NCBI GenBank assembly: GCA_021778415.1
Contig: JAJYCL010000031.1
Span: forward strand, 1-32,846
Length of the DNA stretch: 32,846 bases
Source: a bacterium
GTDB taxonomy: Bacteria; Vulcanimicrobiota; Vulcanimicrobiia; Vulcanimicrobiales; Vulcanimicrobiaceae
Reading direction: 5' to 3'
The position numbers were made by a program, and so were the translations under genes. The notes under the pieces are model-generated. The model saw only the letters and a program-made list of their open reading frames with translations, was not told the DNA's origin and did not search any database. Within the stretch, counting starts at the first letter, position 1; each line of letters begins with the position of its first letter. Positions 8,771 to 17,142 of the stretch are shown here, in pieces.

Positions 8771-9249
8771 GATATTTGCTGCCGCTCCGCGACGGTAATA
8801 ACTGCCGGACGATCGCCAAGCGCATCGGGATGCGCATCAAGATAGTCTAGCGCCATATCGACCAAGCGCTTTTCGTTGACGTATTTGAGCGCACGACGAG
8901 CCGCTCCGATCTCGAACCAGGCCGCCTCATCAACTTCATAATCGTGATTCGACGTTTGCCCAGAAAGATAGCGCATGAGGAAAAACGTGACCGTTTTCTT
9001 GTGCTTGGCTTTACCGGTATAAAACCAGTAGGCAATCTCGTTGAGGCGCACGAGAATCTCGCCCCAGCATCCGGTCTCCTCACGAACTTCTCGAATCGCC
9101 GCCTGCTCGTTCGATTCTCGCGCCTCGAGATGCCCTTTTGGCAATGTCCAGGTTCGTGGAGTGCCGCGACCGATGAGCAATGCTTCAAGACCGGCTTCGC
9201 GCGTACGCAAGACCAGCCCACCTGCAGAGACCTCATACTTGATGCGCAT
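8767..9249 (-). CDS. NUDIX hydrolase
   Basis: 160 aa from the ATG at 9249, chosen because GGGTGG lies five bases upstream; a GTG nine bases earlier (9258) is the alternative. The Nudix box is complete: G39-x5-E-x7-REVREETG ending at about residue 60, which binds Mg and hydrolyses a nucleoside diphosphate linked to another group. The TWTLPKGHLE start is typical of diadenosine-polyphosphate or MutT-like enzymes; substrate uncertain. First gene of the six-gene minus-strand chain, preceded by TATAAT at 9307-9312. A sanitising role would fit the repair genes downstream, but that is inference. Confidence 0.88.
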   Translation of the reverse strand: MRIKYEVSAGGLVLRTREAGLEALLIGRGTPRTWTLPKGHLEARESNEQAAIREVREETGCWGEILVRLNEIAYWFYTGKAKHKKTVTFFLMRYLSGQTSNHDYEVDEAAWFEIGAARRALKYVNEKRLVDMALDYLDAHPDALGDRPAVITVAERQQIS

Positions 9250-9276
9250 AGTGTCCACCCATCCGGAGGTGCGAAG

Positions 9277-9294
9277 GGGGCGCTCGCGCGCCCC
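9277..9294. other. GC-rich hairpin in NUDIX 5' leader
   Basis: A perfect 7-bp stem GGGGCGC/GCGCCCC with a 4-base loop. Read on the plus strand it is followed by TTTGTT like a terminator. Read on the minus strand it sits between the TATAAT box and the ribosome binding site of the NUDIX gene, where it could affect translation or mRNA stability. Confidence 0.5.
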
Positions 9295-9306
9295 TTTGTT
9301 CCCCTC

Positions 9307-9312
9307 ATTATA
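9307..9312 (-). promoter_or_regulatory. -10 element of NUDIX-scpAB-nfo-dinB operon
   Basis: A perfect TATAAT on the minus strand in the only non-coding gap before the six coupled genes. It would give a leader of about 50 nt to the ATG at 9249. No good -35 hexamer is seen 16-18 bases upstream, so the promoter call rests on the -10 and its position. Confidence 0.5.
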
Positions 9313-9327
9313 GCCCGAAGGCCCAAG

Positions 9328-9357
9328 AGGGACCTACCGAAAGGGTAGCCCTTTTTT
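9328..9357 (+). terminator. Plus-strand Rho-independent terminator, no obvious source gene
   Basis: AGGG...CTACC-GAAAG-GGTAG...CCCT forms a 9-bp stem with a 2-base bulge followed by six T. A second overlapping form is AGCCC-TTTTTT-GGGCT then TTTTT (9347-9366). Both have the T tract only on the plus strand, whereas both flanking genes are on the minus strand. Confidence 0.55.
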
Positions 9358-9373
9358 GGGCTTTTTGCGGCTC

Positions 9374-10888
9374 CTAGGCGGTCGCCGGCTGGCGCCAGCG
9401 GAGATCCGGCTGGCGGGCCGCCCGCGTCTCGTCGATTCGACCAACAACCGTGTTGACCGGGGAGTCGAGAATCGCTTGCGGATCGGATTTCGCCGTCGTG
9501 ATGATCTCGCGCATCGTCTCGATGAAGGCATCGAGCGTCTCTTTGGATTCCGTCTCCGTCGGTTCGATCATCAGGCACTCGGGCACAATGAGCGGGAAGT
9601 AGATGGTTGGCGCCATGTAGCCGCGATCGAGCAGGGCCTTGGCGATATCCAGAGCGCGAACGCCGGTCTCCGATTTCAGCTTTTGCGCCGAGGCCACAAA
9701 TTCGTGACGACACACCTCCGGGTACGGAGTGTCTAAAAATTCTGCGACCTTGACGCGGATGTAATTGGCATTAAGAACGGCCAATTGCGATACCTTAGCG
9801 AGCCCTTCGGCTCCATTTGCATAGATATACGCCAGAGCTCGAACCGAGTGCGCAAAATTCGACCAGAATGAACGCATCGGCCCAATCGATTTCGGACGAT
9901 CGAAATCCAAGGTGAAGGTCATATGGTCGCTAGGCGCAGTTGGACCATGTGCAACCCCGTTCGTTTTCGGCGTCGCACGAACGACGGGCGTAGGAAGATA
10001 CTCGACAAGATGCGCGGCAACACCGACCGGGCCGTGGCCTGCCCCACCACCACCGTGCGGAATAGTAAAGGTCTTGTGGAGATTGAGGTGCATCAAATCA
10101 AAGCCCATATCGCCCGGACGCACGTTGCCCATGATGGCGTTAGCGTTAGCTCCATCGTAATACATCAACCCGCCGGCTTCATGAACTGCCGCGGCGATTT
10201 CCGCGATATGATCTTCGAATAAGCCCAACGTATTGGGATTCGTCATCATACAGACCGCCGTATCATCGCCGACGACGCGCTTGATTTCATCGACGCTGAC
10301 GCGACCGCGCGCATCCGACGGCAATGATATCACCGTAAAGCCGCACATCGCTGCCGAAGCCGGATTCGTTCCATGCGCGGTATCGGGAACGATGACTTTC
10401 GTGCGTTTCACCTCGCCGCGATCGGCGAAATACCGCTTGGCGATGAGCAATGCCGTGAGCTCGGCCTGCGCTCCGGCAGAGGGATTCAAGCTGAATGCGG
10501 CCATCCCAAAAAGTGACGCGAGCGATCGCTCCAACTCGTAATGCACCTGCAGTGCGCCCTGCGCCAACGAATCGTCGGTATAGGGATGCAGATCGCGAAA
10601 ACCGGGAAGATTCGCCATCGCATCGTTAATGCGAGGATTATACTTCATCGTGCACGAGCCGAGCGGATAGAACCCCAGGTCGATGCCAAACGTCCGATTC
10701 GAAAGTTTCGTAAAATGACGCACGACATCGAGTTCGCTATTATCCGGCAATGCTAGATCATCGCGAAGTAACGACGACGGAACGAAGGTATCGTGAGATT
10801 GGCCATGTTCGACATAATGATTGGCACGACCGGACTGCCCGGTTTCGAAGATCAATGGAATCGGCTCGTTATACGTGGACGTAGGCAT
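9374..10888 (-). CDS. gcvPB: Glycine dehydrogenase (decarboxylating) subunit 2
   Basis: 504 aa from the ATG at 10888, preceded by GAGGTGG three bases upstream; a longer reading from 10909 lacks support. The PLP lysine is K272 in HLNLHKTFTIPHGGGG, followed by GHGPVGV. Other family segments are GFYPLGSCTMKYNP and LNPSAGAQAELTALL. Together with GcvPA it forms the P-protein, which decarboxylates glycine and transfers the aminomethyl group to the lipoyl arm of GcvH. It overlaps the end of gcvPA by 20 bp, suggesting coupled 1:1 synthesis. Last gene of the glycine cleavage operon. Confidence 0.96.
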   Translation of the reverse strand: MPTSTYNEPIPLIFETGQSGRANHYVEHGQSHDTFVPSSLLRDDLALPDNSELDVVRHFTKLSNRTFGIDLGFYPLGSCTMKYNPRINDAMANLPGFRDLHPYTDDSLAQGALQVHYELERSLASLFGMAAFSLNPSAGAQAELTALLIAKRYFADRGEVKRTKVIVPDTAHGTNPASAAMCGFTVISLPSDARGRVSVDEIKRVVGDDTAVCMMTNPNTLGLFEDHIAEIAAAVHEAGGLMYYDGANANAIMGNVRPGDMGFDLMHLNLHKTFTIPHGGGGAGHGPVGVAAHLVEYLPTPVVRATPKTNGVAHGPTAPSDHMTFTLDFDRPKSIGPMRSFWSNFAHSVRALAYIYANGAEGLAKVSQLAVLNANYIRVKVAEFLDTPYPEVCRHEFVASAQKLKSETGVRALDIAKALLDRGYMAPTIYFPLIVPECLMIEPTETESKETLDAFIETMREIITTAKSDPQAILDSPVNTVVGRIDETRAARQPDLRWRQPATA

Positions 10889-12230
10889 GAACCACCTCGG
10901 AAAGTGCATCGGCGAGTGCCGTAATCTGTGCGCTGGTCGTCAACTCGGTTGCCGTCATCAAGATGCAATTGCGATGTTCGGGATAGAAGCGACCGAGATC
11001 GACCCCACCGAGAATGTTGTGTTTGCGAAGGGCTTCCAACACTTCTCCTGCCGGGCGACCAACGTCGACGACAACCTCATTAAAGAACGGCGCATCATAC
11101 GTCAGCTTCACGCCGTCGATCGACGAAACGGCCGTCGCGAGTTCGCGAGATCGCTGGAGATTGAGTGCCGCGACATCGTAAAGGCCGGTTTTCCCCATGA
11201 ATGCCAACCACATCGTGGCGATTAACGCGCAATGTGCTTGATTCGTGCAGATATTCGACGTCGCTTTTTCACGACGAATATGTTGTTCGCGCGCCTGCAG
11301 TGTCAGCGTATACGCTTGCTTGCCATGCTTATCTAACGTCTTCCCGACCAAACGACCGGGAATACGACGCATATGTTCTTGCGTCGCCGCGATGAAACCG
11401 ACATACGGACCGCCATACGCAACGGCGACACCAAATGATTGCGCTTCCCCGACGACGATTTGCGCACCCCATGCGCTCGGCGGACGCAACGCGCCCATTG
11501 CAACCGCCTCGGCAATCACGGCAATCGGAACTGTTCCCGATTCGGTGACAGCCGCAAGAGAAGCCGCATCAAGCTCCTCAATGACGCCGAAGAAATTCGG
11601 GGTCTGCAAGGCGACGGCCGCATAGCTCTTATCGGCAAGGCGAGCCACAAGATCGGAACAATCGGTGCGACCGTCGGCCAGCATCGGCAATTCATCGATT
11701 GCGACATCGAGACCATCGCAATAGGTTTTCAACACGGCGCGATAATTCGGGTGAATCGCATGCGATATCAAAAGACGCTTGCGTCCGGTCGCATTGATCG
11801 CCATGATCGCGCCTTCGGCCAACGCCGTAGCACCATCATAGACGGATGCATTCGCGATCTCCATGCCGGTTAGCAAGCAAATATACGACTGCCACTCATA
11901 GATGGCTTGCAGATAACCCTGCGAGACTTCGGCTTGATACGGCGTATACGCAGTGAGAAATTCACCGCGCATTGCGAGCGTTCCAATCGCCGGCGGAATG
12001 TAGTGATGATACGAGCCCGCACCGAGGAATGAGGAATACTCGATGCCTGCGTTCTTTCGCGCAAAGTGATCGAAGCGTCGGGCAATCTGATATTCGGGAA
12101 GCGCTGGAACGAGATCGAGCGTTGCTTTGAGCGCGACGGCTTCGGGTACGCGCAAAAGCTCTTCGAGCGATGCGACGCCGACTGCCGAGAGCATCTCGGC
12201 AATATCGGCATCCGTGTGCGGGGTATACAT
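10869..12230 (-). CDS. gcvPA: Glycine dehydrogenase (decarboxylating) subunit 1
   Basis: 453 aa, the usual size of the N-terminal half-protein in species with a split P-protein. It begins MYTPHTDADIAEML, followed by FLGAGSYHHYIPP, TAYTPYQAEVSQG and YEWQSYICLLTGMEIANAS, all typical of GcvPA. It lacks the PLP lysine, which lies in GcvPB. Four bases separate its start from the gcvH stop. The split form is common in Firmicutes, Thermotogae, cyanobacteria-distant deep lineages and archaea, and absent from most Proteobacteria. Confidence 0.96.
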   Translation of the reverse strand: MYTPHTDADIAEMLSAVGVASLEELLRVPEAVALKATLDLVPALPEYQIARRFDHFARKNAGIEYSSFLGAGSYHHYIPPAIGTLAMRGEFLTAYTPYQAEVSQGYLQAIYEWQSYICLLTGMEIANASVYDGATALAEGAIMAINATGRKRLLISHAIHPNYRAVLKTYCDGLDVAIDELPMLADGRTDCSDLVARLADKSYAAVALQTPNFFGVIEELDAASLAAVTESGTVPIAVIAEAVAMGALRPPSAWGAQIVVGEAQSFGVAVAYGGPYVGFIAATQEHMRRIPGRLVGKTLDKHGKQAYTLTLQAREQHIRREKATSNICTNQAHCALIATMWLAFMGKTGLYDVAALNLQRSRELATAVSSIDGVKLTYDAPFFNEVVVDVGRPAGEVLEALRKHNILGGVDLGRFYPEHRNCILMTATELTTSAQITALADALSEVVHAYVHV

Positions 12231-12234
12231 CGTC

Positions 12235-12615
12235 TTACTCCGCGGTCAGTTTTTCATAGGCGGCGGCATCGAGGAGATTCGCCGTCTGGGATGCGTCGGT
12301 GACTTTCACTTTAAAGAGCCAGCCTTCGCCGAAAGCATCGCGATTCACCGCGGCCGGATCGGCGTCCAGATGTGTGTTGATTTCGGTAACTTCGCCGCCG
12401 ATCGGCGTATACAGATCCGAAACGGCCTTGACCGATTCAATGACGCCGACGTTGCCGAACTGCGTGACGGTGGCGCCGACTTTCGGAAGCTCCACATACA
12501 CGATATCTCCGAGTGAATCTTGGGCGTAGGTCGTAATGCCGATGGTCGCGGTATCACCTTCGAGCTTCACCCATTCATGTTCTTTACTAAACTGCAATCC
12601 GGTGGGTAGAGTCAC
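12235..12615 (-). CDS. gcvH: Glycine cleavage system H protein
   Basis: 126 aa. The lipoyl-carrier protein shuttles the aminomethyl group between P-protein and GcvT. The lipoylation site is K63 in GVIESVKAVSDLYTPIGGEV. It begins with the typical FSKEHEWVKLEGDTATIGIT. GTG start with a strong AAAAGGAG seven bases upstream. Twenty-three bases separate it from gcvT. Confidence 0.97.
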   Translation of the reverse strand: MTLPTGLQFSKEHEWVKLEGDTATIGITTYAQDSLGDIVYVELPKVGATVTQFGNVGVIESVKAVSDLYTPIGGEVTEINTHLDADPAAVNRDAFGEGWLFKVKVTDASQTANLLDAAAYEKLTAE

Positions 12616-12638
12616 TACAATCTCCTTTTAGACGTGAG

Positions 12639-13742
12639 TTAGGCGCGTTTATAGAATGGAAGCGCAACAACCGTTGCGCCGTGAAGCGTACCTCGCACCT
12701 CAACCTGGAGGCGCGTTCCGAGGGTTGCGGCCGATTTCTCGACCAACGCCGTGGCAATGTTGATGTTTCCAAGAGCCGGAGCCATCGAACCGCTGCGAAT
12801 TTCGCCGACGCGTTCGCCGCTTGCGAACACTGCGTAGCCTTCTCGCGCCGGAACTTTTCCGTCCATTTTCAAGCCCACGATGCGCGCATAGGTATCGCTT
12901 TCAACTTGCGCAGCAAGAACGTCGCGCCCGATAAATGCCGGCTTGGAAAGTTTGAGCGCCCAACTTTGTCCCGCTTGCACCGGACCGATTTCAGCGGTGA
13001 GCTCGTGCCCGTAGAGCGGCATACCCGCTTCCAAACGCAAGACATCACGCGCACCGAGGCCGCAAGGAATGAGGCCTTCTTGCCCGTGTGCTGCAAGCAG
13101 CGTGTTCCAAATTTTTGTTGCCTGCTCGCCATCGACAAAGAGTTCGAAACCATCTTCGCCGGTATATCCCGTCCGAGCAATAAGCGCCGGAACGCCATCG
13201 ACCTTCGCGCGCGCGCAAAAATAATATTTCATCGCAGCGAGATCGATATCGACGTGCGGTTGTAGCATCGCGACGGAAGCCGGGCCTTGGATCGCGATCA
13301 ATGCGGCTTTCCCGTGATGACTCTCAAGCGTCACGCCATCGGCGAGATGTGCGTTGAGATGCGCCCACATCGCATCGGCGTTGCTCGCATTCACCACAAG
13401 CATCCACTCGTCGCCTTCAAGACGATAAAAAATGGTATCATCGTGCGCGCCGCCGCGTTCGTTACAGAAAATATTATATCGCGCTTGCCATGGCTTCATC
13501 GTAGCAACGGCGTTGATCGTTAACGCGTCGGCCCATTCGGCCACGCGCGGACCGCGAAGCAGAAATTGCCCCATGTGTGAAAGATCGAAAAGGCCGGCAC
13601 GATGACGCACCGCCTCATGTTCTTTGAGAATCCCACCATATTGCACGGGCATCGCAAAGCCGCCAAAGGGAACCAGACGCGCTCCTAGCGCAACATGCGC
13701 ATCGTAAAGCGCCGTTTTTTTGAGTTCTTCGGTCGCGGTCAC
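12639..13742 (-). CDS. gcvT: Aminomethyltransferase (glycine cleavage T protein)
   Basis: 367 aa, normal length. It transfers the methylene carbon to tetrahydrofolate and releases ammonia. Visible features are [16 protein letters not shown] near the N-terminus, [36 protein letters not shown] and [21 protein letters not shown], the last being characteristic of GcvT and not of the related sarcosine-type enzymes. GTG start overlapping the upstream thioesterase stop by GTGA. Confidence 0.96.
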   Translation of the reverse strand: MTATEELKKTALYDAHVALGARLVPFGGFAMPVQYGGILKEHEAVRHRAGLFDLSHMGQFLLRGPRVAEWADALTINAVATMKPWQARYNIFCNERGGAHDDTIFYRLEGDEWMLVVNASNADAMWAHLNAHLADGVTLESHHGKAALIAIQGPASVAMLQPHVDIDLAAMKYYFCARAKVDGVPALIARTGYTGEDGFELFVDGEQATKIWNTLLAAHGQEGLIPCGLGARDVLRLEAGMPLYGHELTAEIGPVQAGQSWALKLSKPAFIGRDVLAAQVESDTYARIVGLKMDGKVPAREGYAVFASGERVGEIRSGSMAPALGNINIATALVEKSAATLGTRLQVEVRGTLHGATVVALPFYKRA

Positions 13743-14170
13743 GCTGTTGGTCTCTCCTCCGGATAGCTATTGAGAAAATTAAACGTCGCGTGCGCGACGG
13801 TTCGCTCACCACTGCGTACAAAAACCTCGCCGTAGCAAATCCGACGCCCCGAACGAATGACAGAAGCTTCGGCGACGAGATCATGCGGCGGTAATGCCGG
13901 TGAGAGAAAATTACATTGCAATGAAACGGTGGTGGTATCTTGATCCTCACCGTAGATTGATGCGAGTGCGCAATAGAAGACGGTATCGCACAAGCTGACA
14001 ATTGCGCCCCCGTGGGCAGCACCCGTTCCATTTTGAATGCGCTCCGAGAACGGCATACGCATGACGGCCCGTCCGCGTTCGACATGCTCGAGGCGTAAGT
14101 CGAGCACATCGACAAAGCGCGAGCGTTCTTTATCCCACCGGCGAACGGCGGCTAGTACATCAGCGTTCAT
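13739..14170 (-). CDS. PaaI-type hotdog-fold thioesterase
   Basis: 143 aa from the ATG at 14170 (GGAA just upstream); an ATG at 14203 would add 11 residues without a ribosome binding site. The hallmark NGTGAAHGGAIVSLCDTVFY contains the conserved Asn-Gly and HGG of acyl-CoA thioesterases of the 4HBT/PaaI group. LQCNFLSPALPPHDLVAEA and GRRICYGEVFV complete the fold. Substrate is an unidentified acyl-CoA. It is the first gene of the glycine cleavage operon and overlaps gcvT by GTGA; a functional link to glycine breakdown is not obvious. Confidence 0.85.
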   Translation of the reverse strand: MNADVLAAVRRWDKERSRFVDVLDLRLEHVERGRAVMRMPFSERIQNGTGAAHGGAIVSLCDTVFYCALASIYGEDQDTTTVSLQCNFLSPALPPHDLVAEASVIRSGRRICYGEVFVRSGERTVAHATFNFLNSYPEERPTA

Positions 14171-14299
14171 AGGTTCCACAAGGAAGGTACGATTCGGCGG
14201 CATGGAAGCGCTACCGCTTTTCTCTTGCTGTGAAGCGGGAGAGCGCTGCGCCCCAAACGAAGCGCGCGCTATACGTCCGTACTGTACAAAGGATGCCGC

Positions 14300-14959
14300 A
14301 TGAAGATTTCCTCACGTTTCTCCGCAGCGACGCTGGCGCTCGTCGCGACCGTCGCGCTGGCCGCGTGCGGCCACAAAGCCGTCACGCAAACAAGCTCGGC
14401 CACGGATACCGTCGCCGCGTCCGCTGGCGGCACGGTCCTCGTCAAGGCCGGAACGAAGATGTTCGGCAAGCTCGAAGCCCCGATCAATACCAAAGTCGAA
14501 AAAGATGGCGACACCTTCGCCATCGATGCCAGCGACTCGATGTTTTACAAGAACCCGGCCGCCCTCAAAGGCGCCGTGATTCAAGGGCACCTCACGGGAG
14601 TGCAAAAAGCGGGCATGGGTAAGGGCGCAAAGCTCACGCTTGTCTTCGATACGATCAAGATGGCCGACGGCACAACGGCACCGGCTGATGTGAGCCTCGC
14701 CTCGCTCAAGGCGTTCCACGCCAAGAGCCACCATTTGCGCACCATGGGCATGGTCATCGGCGGCGCGATTGCCGGGCATATGGCCGCAGGCAAGCACCAT
14801 GGCGGCATGCTGGGCGCGGCCGGCGGCTACGCTCTCTCTCAGGAAATGAAAACCGATATCGTCGTTCCGGCCGGAACCGTCTTGACGGTGAAGTTCCTCA
14901 AGGATGCCGTGTCGGGGGCAGCCGCATCGGCCGCTCCCGCAAGCAGTTCGTCTCCCTAG
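14300..14959 (+). CDS. Glycine-rich lipoprotein, unknown function
   Basis: 219 aa. The signal peptide MKISSRFSAATLALVATVAL ends in the lipobox LAAC with lipidated C23. The ATG has AAAGGA about seven bases upstream. The middle part contains charged beta-rich sequence with a TLVFDTIKMADGTTAP segment. Residues about 150-180 hold a glycine- and histidine-rich zipper-like stretch (MGMVIGGAIAGHMAAG, GGMLGAAGG) that may insert in a membrane or oligomerise. The C-terminus ends in an Ala/Ser/Pro tail. No named family was recognised. It diverges from the thioesterase-gcv operon and converges with the SDR gene. Confidence 0.8.
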   Translation: MKISSRFSAATLALVATVALAACGHKAVTQTSSATDTVAASAGGTVLVKAGTKMFGKLEAPINTKVEKDGDTFAIDASDSMFYKNPAALKGAVIQGHLTGVQKAGMGKGAKLTLVFDTIKMADGTTAPADVSLASLKAFHAKSHHLRTMGMVIGGAIAGHMAAGKHHGGMLGAAGGYALSQEMKTDIVVPAGTVLTVKFLKDAVSGAAASAAPASSSSP

Positions 14960-14971
14960 TCCTCGATTGCC

Positions 14972-14989
14972 GGGGGCGTTTACGCCCCC
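14972..14989. terminator. Hairpin between convergent lipoprotein and SDR genes
   Basis: GGGGGCG-TTTA-CGCCCCC, a perfect 7-bp GC stem with a 4-base loop. It lies 12 bases after the lipoprotein stop and spans the SDR stop codon. There is no long T tract on either side, so termination strength is uncertain. Confidence 0.5.
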
Positions 14990-15792
14990 TGGCCCTTCAT
15001 CATGGCATCGTATGCGCCGCGGAAGTTCATTGAACCGCCGTGGACGCCTTGCGCTCCGTCGACTGCCAGCGTCGCGCCGCTGACCCACGAAGCGTCATCG
15101 CTACAGATCCAGGTAGCCGCACGCGTCACATCCTCGACCTCGCCGAGGCGACCGAGCGGAACCTGTTTGACGACCAGCTTTTCGATCGCACCGACCGACC
15201 ACAAATTTTTATCGGTGCCCTCGGTGTGAACCGGCCCCGGGGCGATGCAATTCACGCGGATTCCGAATTGCCCCCACTCGGCGGCCAACGTTTGCGTCAT
15301 CGCCCACACGCCGGCTTTCGCCGATGCCGAATGCACGGCGCCGGGTTCGCCTTTCCAGGCATACGATGCAATGATATTGAGAATCGCACCATGACGAGCA
15401 GAGAGCGTCGTGAATGCCGCGCGCGTCGCATTGAACGTGCCGAGCAAAACGATATCGACGACTGATTTGAATCCGTTCGGCGAAAGCGTCTCTGATGGCG
15501 CGATGAAATTTCCCGCCGCATTGTTCACCAGCACATCGATACCGCCGGTCTTGGCGACAATTTCGTCGATGATCTCTTGCACGCGCTGCGCATCGCGAAC
15601 GTCGCCGGAAAGCCCAAATGCCTTACCGCCGGCCTTTTCAATGAGCGCGCACGTCTCATCGAGCTTTTCTTGCCTGCGCCCAATAACGCACACGTGTGCG
15701 CCTTCTGCTGCAAATCCAAGGGCCATATCGCGACCGAGCCCGCTACCGCCGCCGGTGATGACGGTCGTTTTATTTTCATAGCGACGATGCAT
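14980..15792 (-). CDS. SDR oxidoreductase, 2,4-dienoyl-CoA reductase type
   Basis: 270 aa Rossmann-fold enzyme. Cofactor motif TGGGSGLG at 13-20 and NNAAGNF at 90-96 follow the SDR pattern. The usual YxxxK is replaced: the Tyr (Y144) lies 15 residues before the Lys (K159) in ASYAWK and HSASAKAG. This spacing matches the 2,4-dienoyl-CoA reductases (Y199/K214 in mammalian DECR1) that reduce dienoyl-CoA with NADPH in beta-oxidation of unsaturated fatty acids. FIAPSETLSPNGFKSVVDIVLLGTF also fits that group. The start directly abuts the speE stop (TAAATG), so it is co-transcribed with speE, although no metabolic link is clear. Confidence 0.85.
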   Translation of the reverse strand: MHRRYENKTTVITGGGSGLGRDMALGFAAEGAHVCVIGRRQEKLDETCALIEKAGGKAFGLSGDVRDAQRVQEIIDEIVAKTGGIDVLVNNAAGNFIAPSETLSPNGFKSVVDIVLLGTFNATRAAFTTLSARHGAILNIIASYAWKGEPGAVHSASAKAGVWAMTQTLAAEWGQFGIRVNCIAPGPVHTEGTDKNLWSVGAIEKLVVKQVPLGRLGEVEDVTRAATWICSDDASWVSGATLAVDGAQGVHGGSMNFRGAYDAMMKGQGA

Positions 15793-16680
15793 TTAGAATG
15801 TTGCTCCTGGCGCTGCTAGCATGCGGCGCAGATAGAGAGGAAGTGAAAAGAGACGCGCGTGTGTTTGCGCGTCGTAAAAGAAATTCTCGCCCGACAACTG
15901 CGAGCAGTAGCTATCGATTCGTTCGCGAGCCAGAACGGAAAGATCGATCTCATCGCTGCATGCTAAAAAAGCCCAATCGGTATCAAACGCCGGGACGTGC
16001 GTGAAAAACGAGGTCACGTGCGCATAGTGCCTACGCAACGTGCGCGCCATTTTGCAATGCAAGGAGGCATTGTGCCATGCCGCCGTGCTGGCTTGCAACA
16101 CATAGACGCCACCTGGTGCAAGGCGTGCTTTAATATCGGCAAATACGTCATGATTGAACAACAGATTCGACGGCGAATCTTCAAGCGGTTCGGTGAGGTC
16201 GGAAATAATGACGCCGTACTGGCCGCGATCTTCGCGCAAATACGCCAACGCATCGCCGACGATAACGTTTGCGCGCGGATTCTCAAAAGCGCCATCGGCC
16301 CACTCGGGAAGATACTTTTTAGAAAGATCGATCACCAAGCCGTCGATGTCGACCATTGTACAGCGCTTGACCCCCTTATGCCGCAGCACTTCGCGTAAGG
16401 TCGCGCCCTCGCCACCGCCGAGAATCAACACCTCTTCGATGCTCCTTGCCGCAGCCATCGCGGGGTGAACCAGCGTCTCATGGTAGATCTTCTCATCGCC
16501 TTGCGACGATTGCGTATCGCCGTCGAGAATGAGCATCTTGCCGAACACCGGCGTCTCGATGACCGAGACTTGCTGAAAGTCGCTCCGTCCTTCGAAAAAG
16601 ACACGCGAAATTGCATGATGGTGGGCCTCGGTGGGCGCCGATTCTTCGACGTACCATTGCCAAAATTCAGTCTTGGGCAT
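15793..16680 (-). CDS. speE: Spermidine synthase
   Basis: 295 aa from the ATG at 16680 (MPKTEFWQWY); the in-frame start at 16710 would run into the divergent gene and lacks family sequence. It transfers aminopropyl from decarboxylated SAM to putrescine. Family features are GKMLILDGDTQSSQGDEKIYHE, LILGGGEGATLREVLRH (decarboxylated-SAM binding), DIDGLVIDLSKKYLPEW and the catalytic-loop IISDLTEPLEDSP. SpeD, which makes its co-substrate, is encoded 460 bp upstream on the same strand, with a plus-strand gene in between. Confidence 0.95.
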   Translation of the reverse strand: MPKTEFWQWYVEESAPTEAHHHAISRVFFEGRSDFQQVSVIETPVFGKMLILDGDTQSSQGDEKIYHETLVHPAMAAARSIEEVLILGGGEGATLREVLRHKGVKRCTMVDIDGLVIDLSKKYLPEWADGAFENPRANVIVGDALAYLREDRGQYGVIISDLTEPLEDSPSNLLFNHDVFADIKARLAPGGVYVLQASTAAWHNASLHCKMARTLRRHYAHVTSFFTHVPAFDTDWAFLACSDEIDLSVLARERIDSYCSQLSGENFFYDAQTHARLFSLPLYLRRMLAAPGATF

Positions 16681-16703
16681 AGGGCGCGGGAGGTTCGCCG
16701 TGA

Positions 16704-17087
16704 ATGCCACCCAAAACTTCTCGACCTGTGATTATCCTCGCATCGATCTTTATTGGGCTCGTCGCCCTGATCCACGCCTACATTCTCATTCTCGAAGTCT
16801 TTCTTTGGGAGACGCCGCGCGGCCAACGTGCCTTCGGCAATACTCCCGTCTCGGCGGCGGCGACTAAAACGCTGGCCGCCAACCAAGGTCTCTACAATGG
16901 CTTTCTCGCCGCCGGGCTTGTCGTCGGCTTCTTTCTCTTGCATGACCTCCCGATGACGTTTTTCTTGCTCGGATGCGTCATCGTTGCTGCGCTTTTTGGC
17001 GCCGCGACGACAAAAATTGTTCGCATTCTTTTCATCCAGGGTCTGCCGGCGCTCCTCGCCCTCATCGCGCTTATCGTAGCAAGATAA
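16704..17087 (+). CDS. DUF1304 family membrane protein
   Basis: 127 aa with four predicted membrane helices: residues about 8-30, 66-80, 84-102 and 108-126. LIHAYILILEVFLWETPRGQRAFG and NQGLYNGFLAAGLV are typical of DUF1304, a family of unknown function. A GGGAGG lies ten bases before the ATG. It is divergent from speE with about 23 bases between them and convergent with speD, so it splits the polyamine genes. Confidence 0.88.
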   Translation: MPPKTSRPVIILASIFIGLVALIHAYILILEVFLWETPRGQRAFGNTPVSAAATKTLAANQGLYNGFLAAGLVVGFFLLHDLPMTFFLLGCVIVAALFGAATTKIVRILFIQGLPALLALIALIVAR

Positions 17088-17113
17088 ACGCCTCCGACTT
17101 TCGACGGAGGCGT
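17088..17113. terminator. Bidirectional hairpin terminator
   Basis: ACGCCTCCG/CGGAGGCGT is a perfect 9-bp stem with an 8-base loop between the convergent DUF1304 and speD genes. On the minus strand it is followed by TTATCTT, on the plus strand by GAAGGGG, so it suits speD better. Confidence 0.6.
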
Positions 17114-17142
17114 GAAGGGGTGGGATGTTCCGGTAGGGGTCG

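Noticed and set aside
8847-9713. 288-aa minus-strand open frame
   Set aside because: Shadow of the NUDIX and gcvPB genes in another frame, with low-complexity Arg-rich sequence.
14312-15088. 258-aa minus-strand open frame
   Set aside because: Antisense to the lipoprotein gene, Arg/Gly-rich with no family features.
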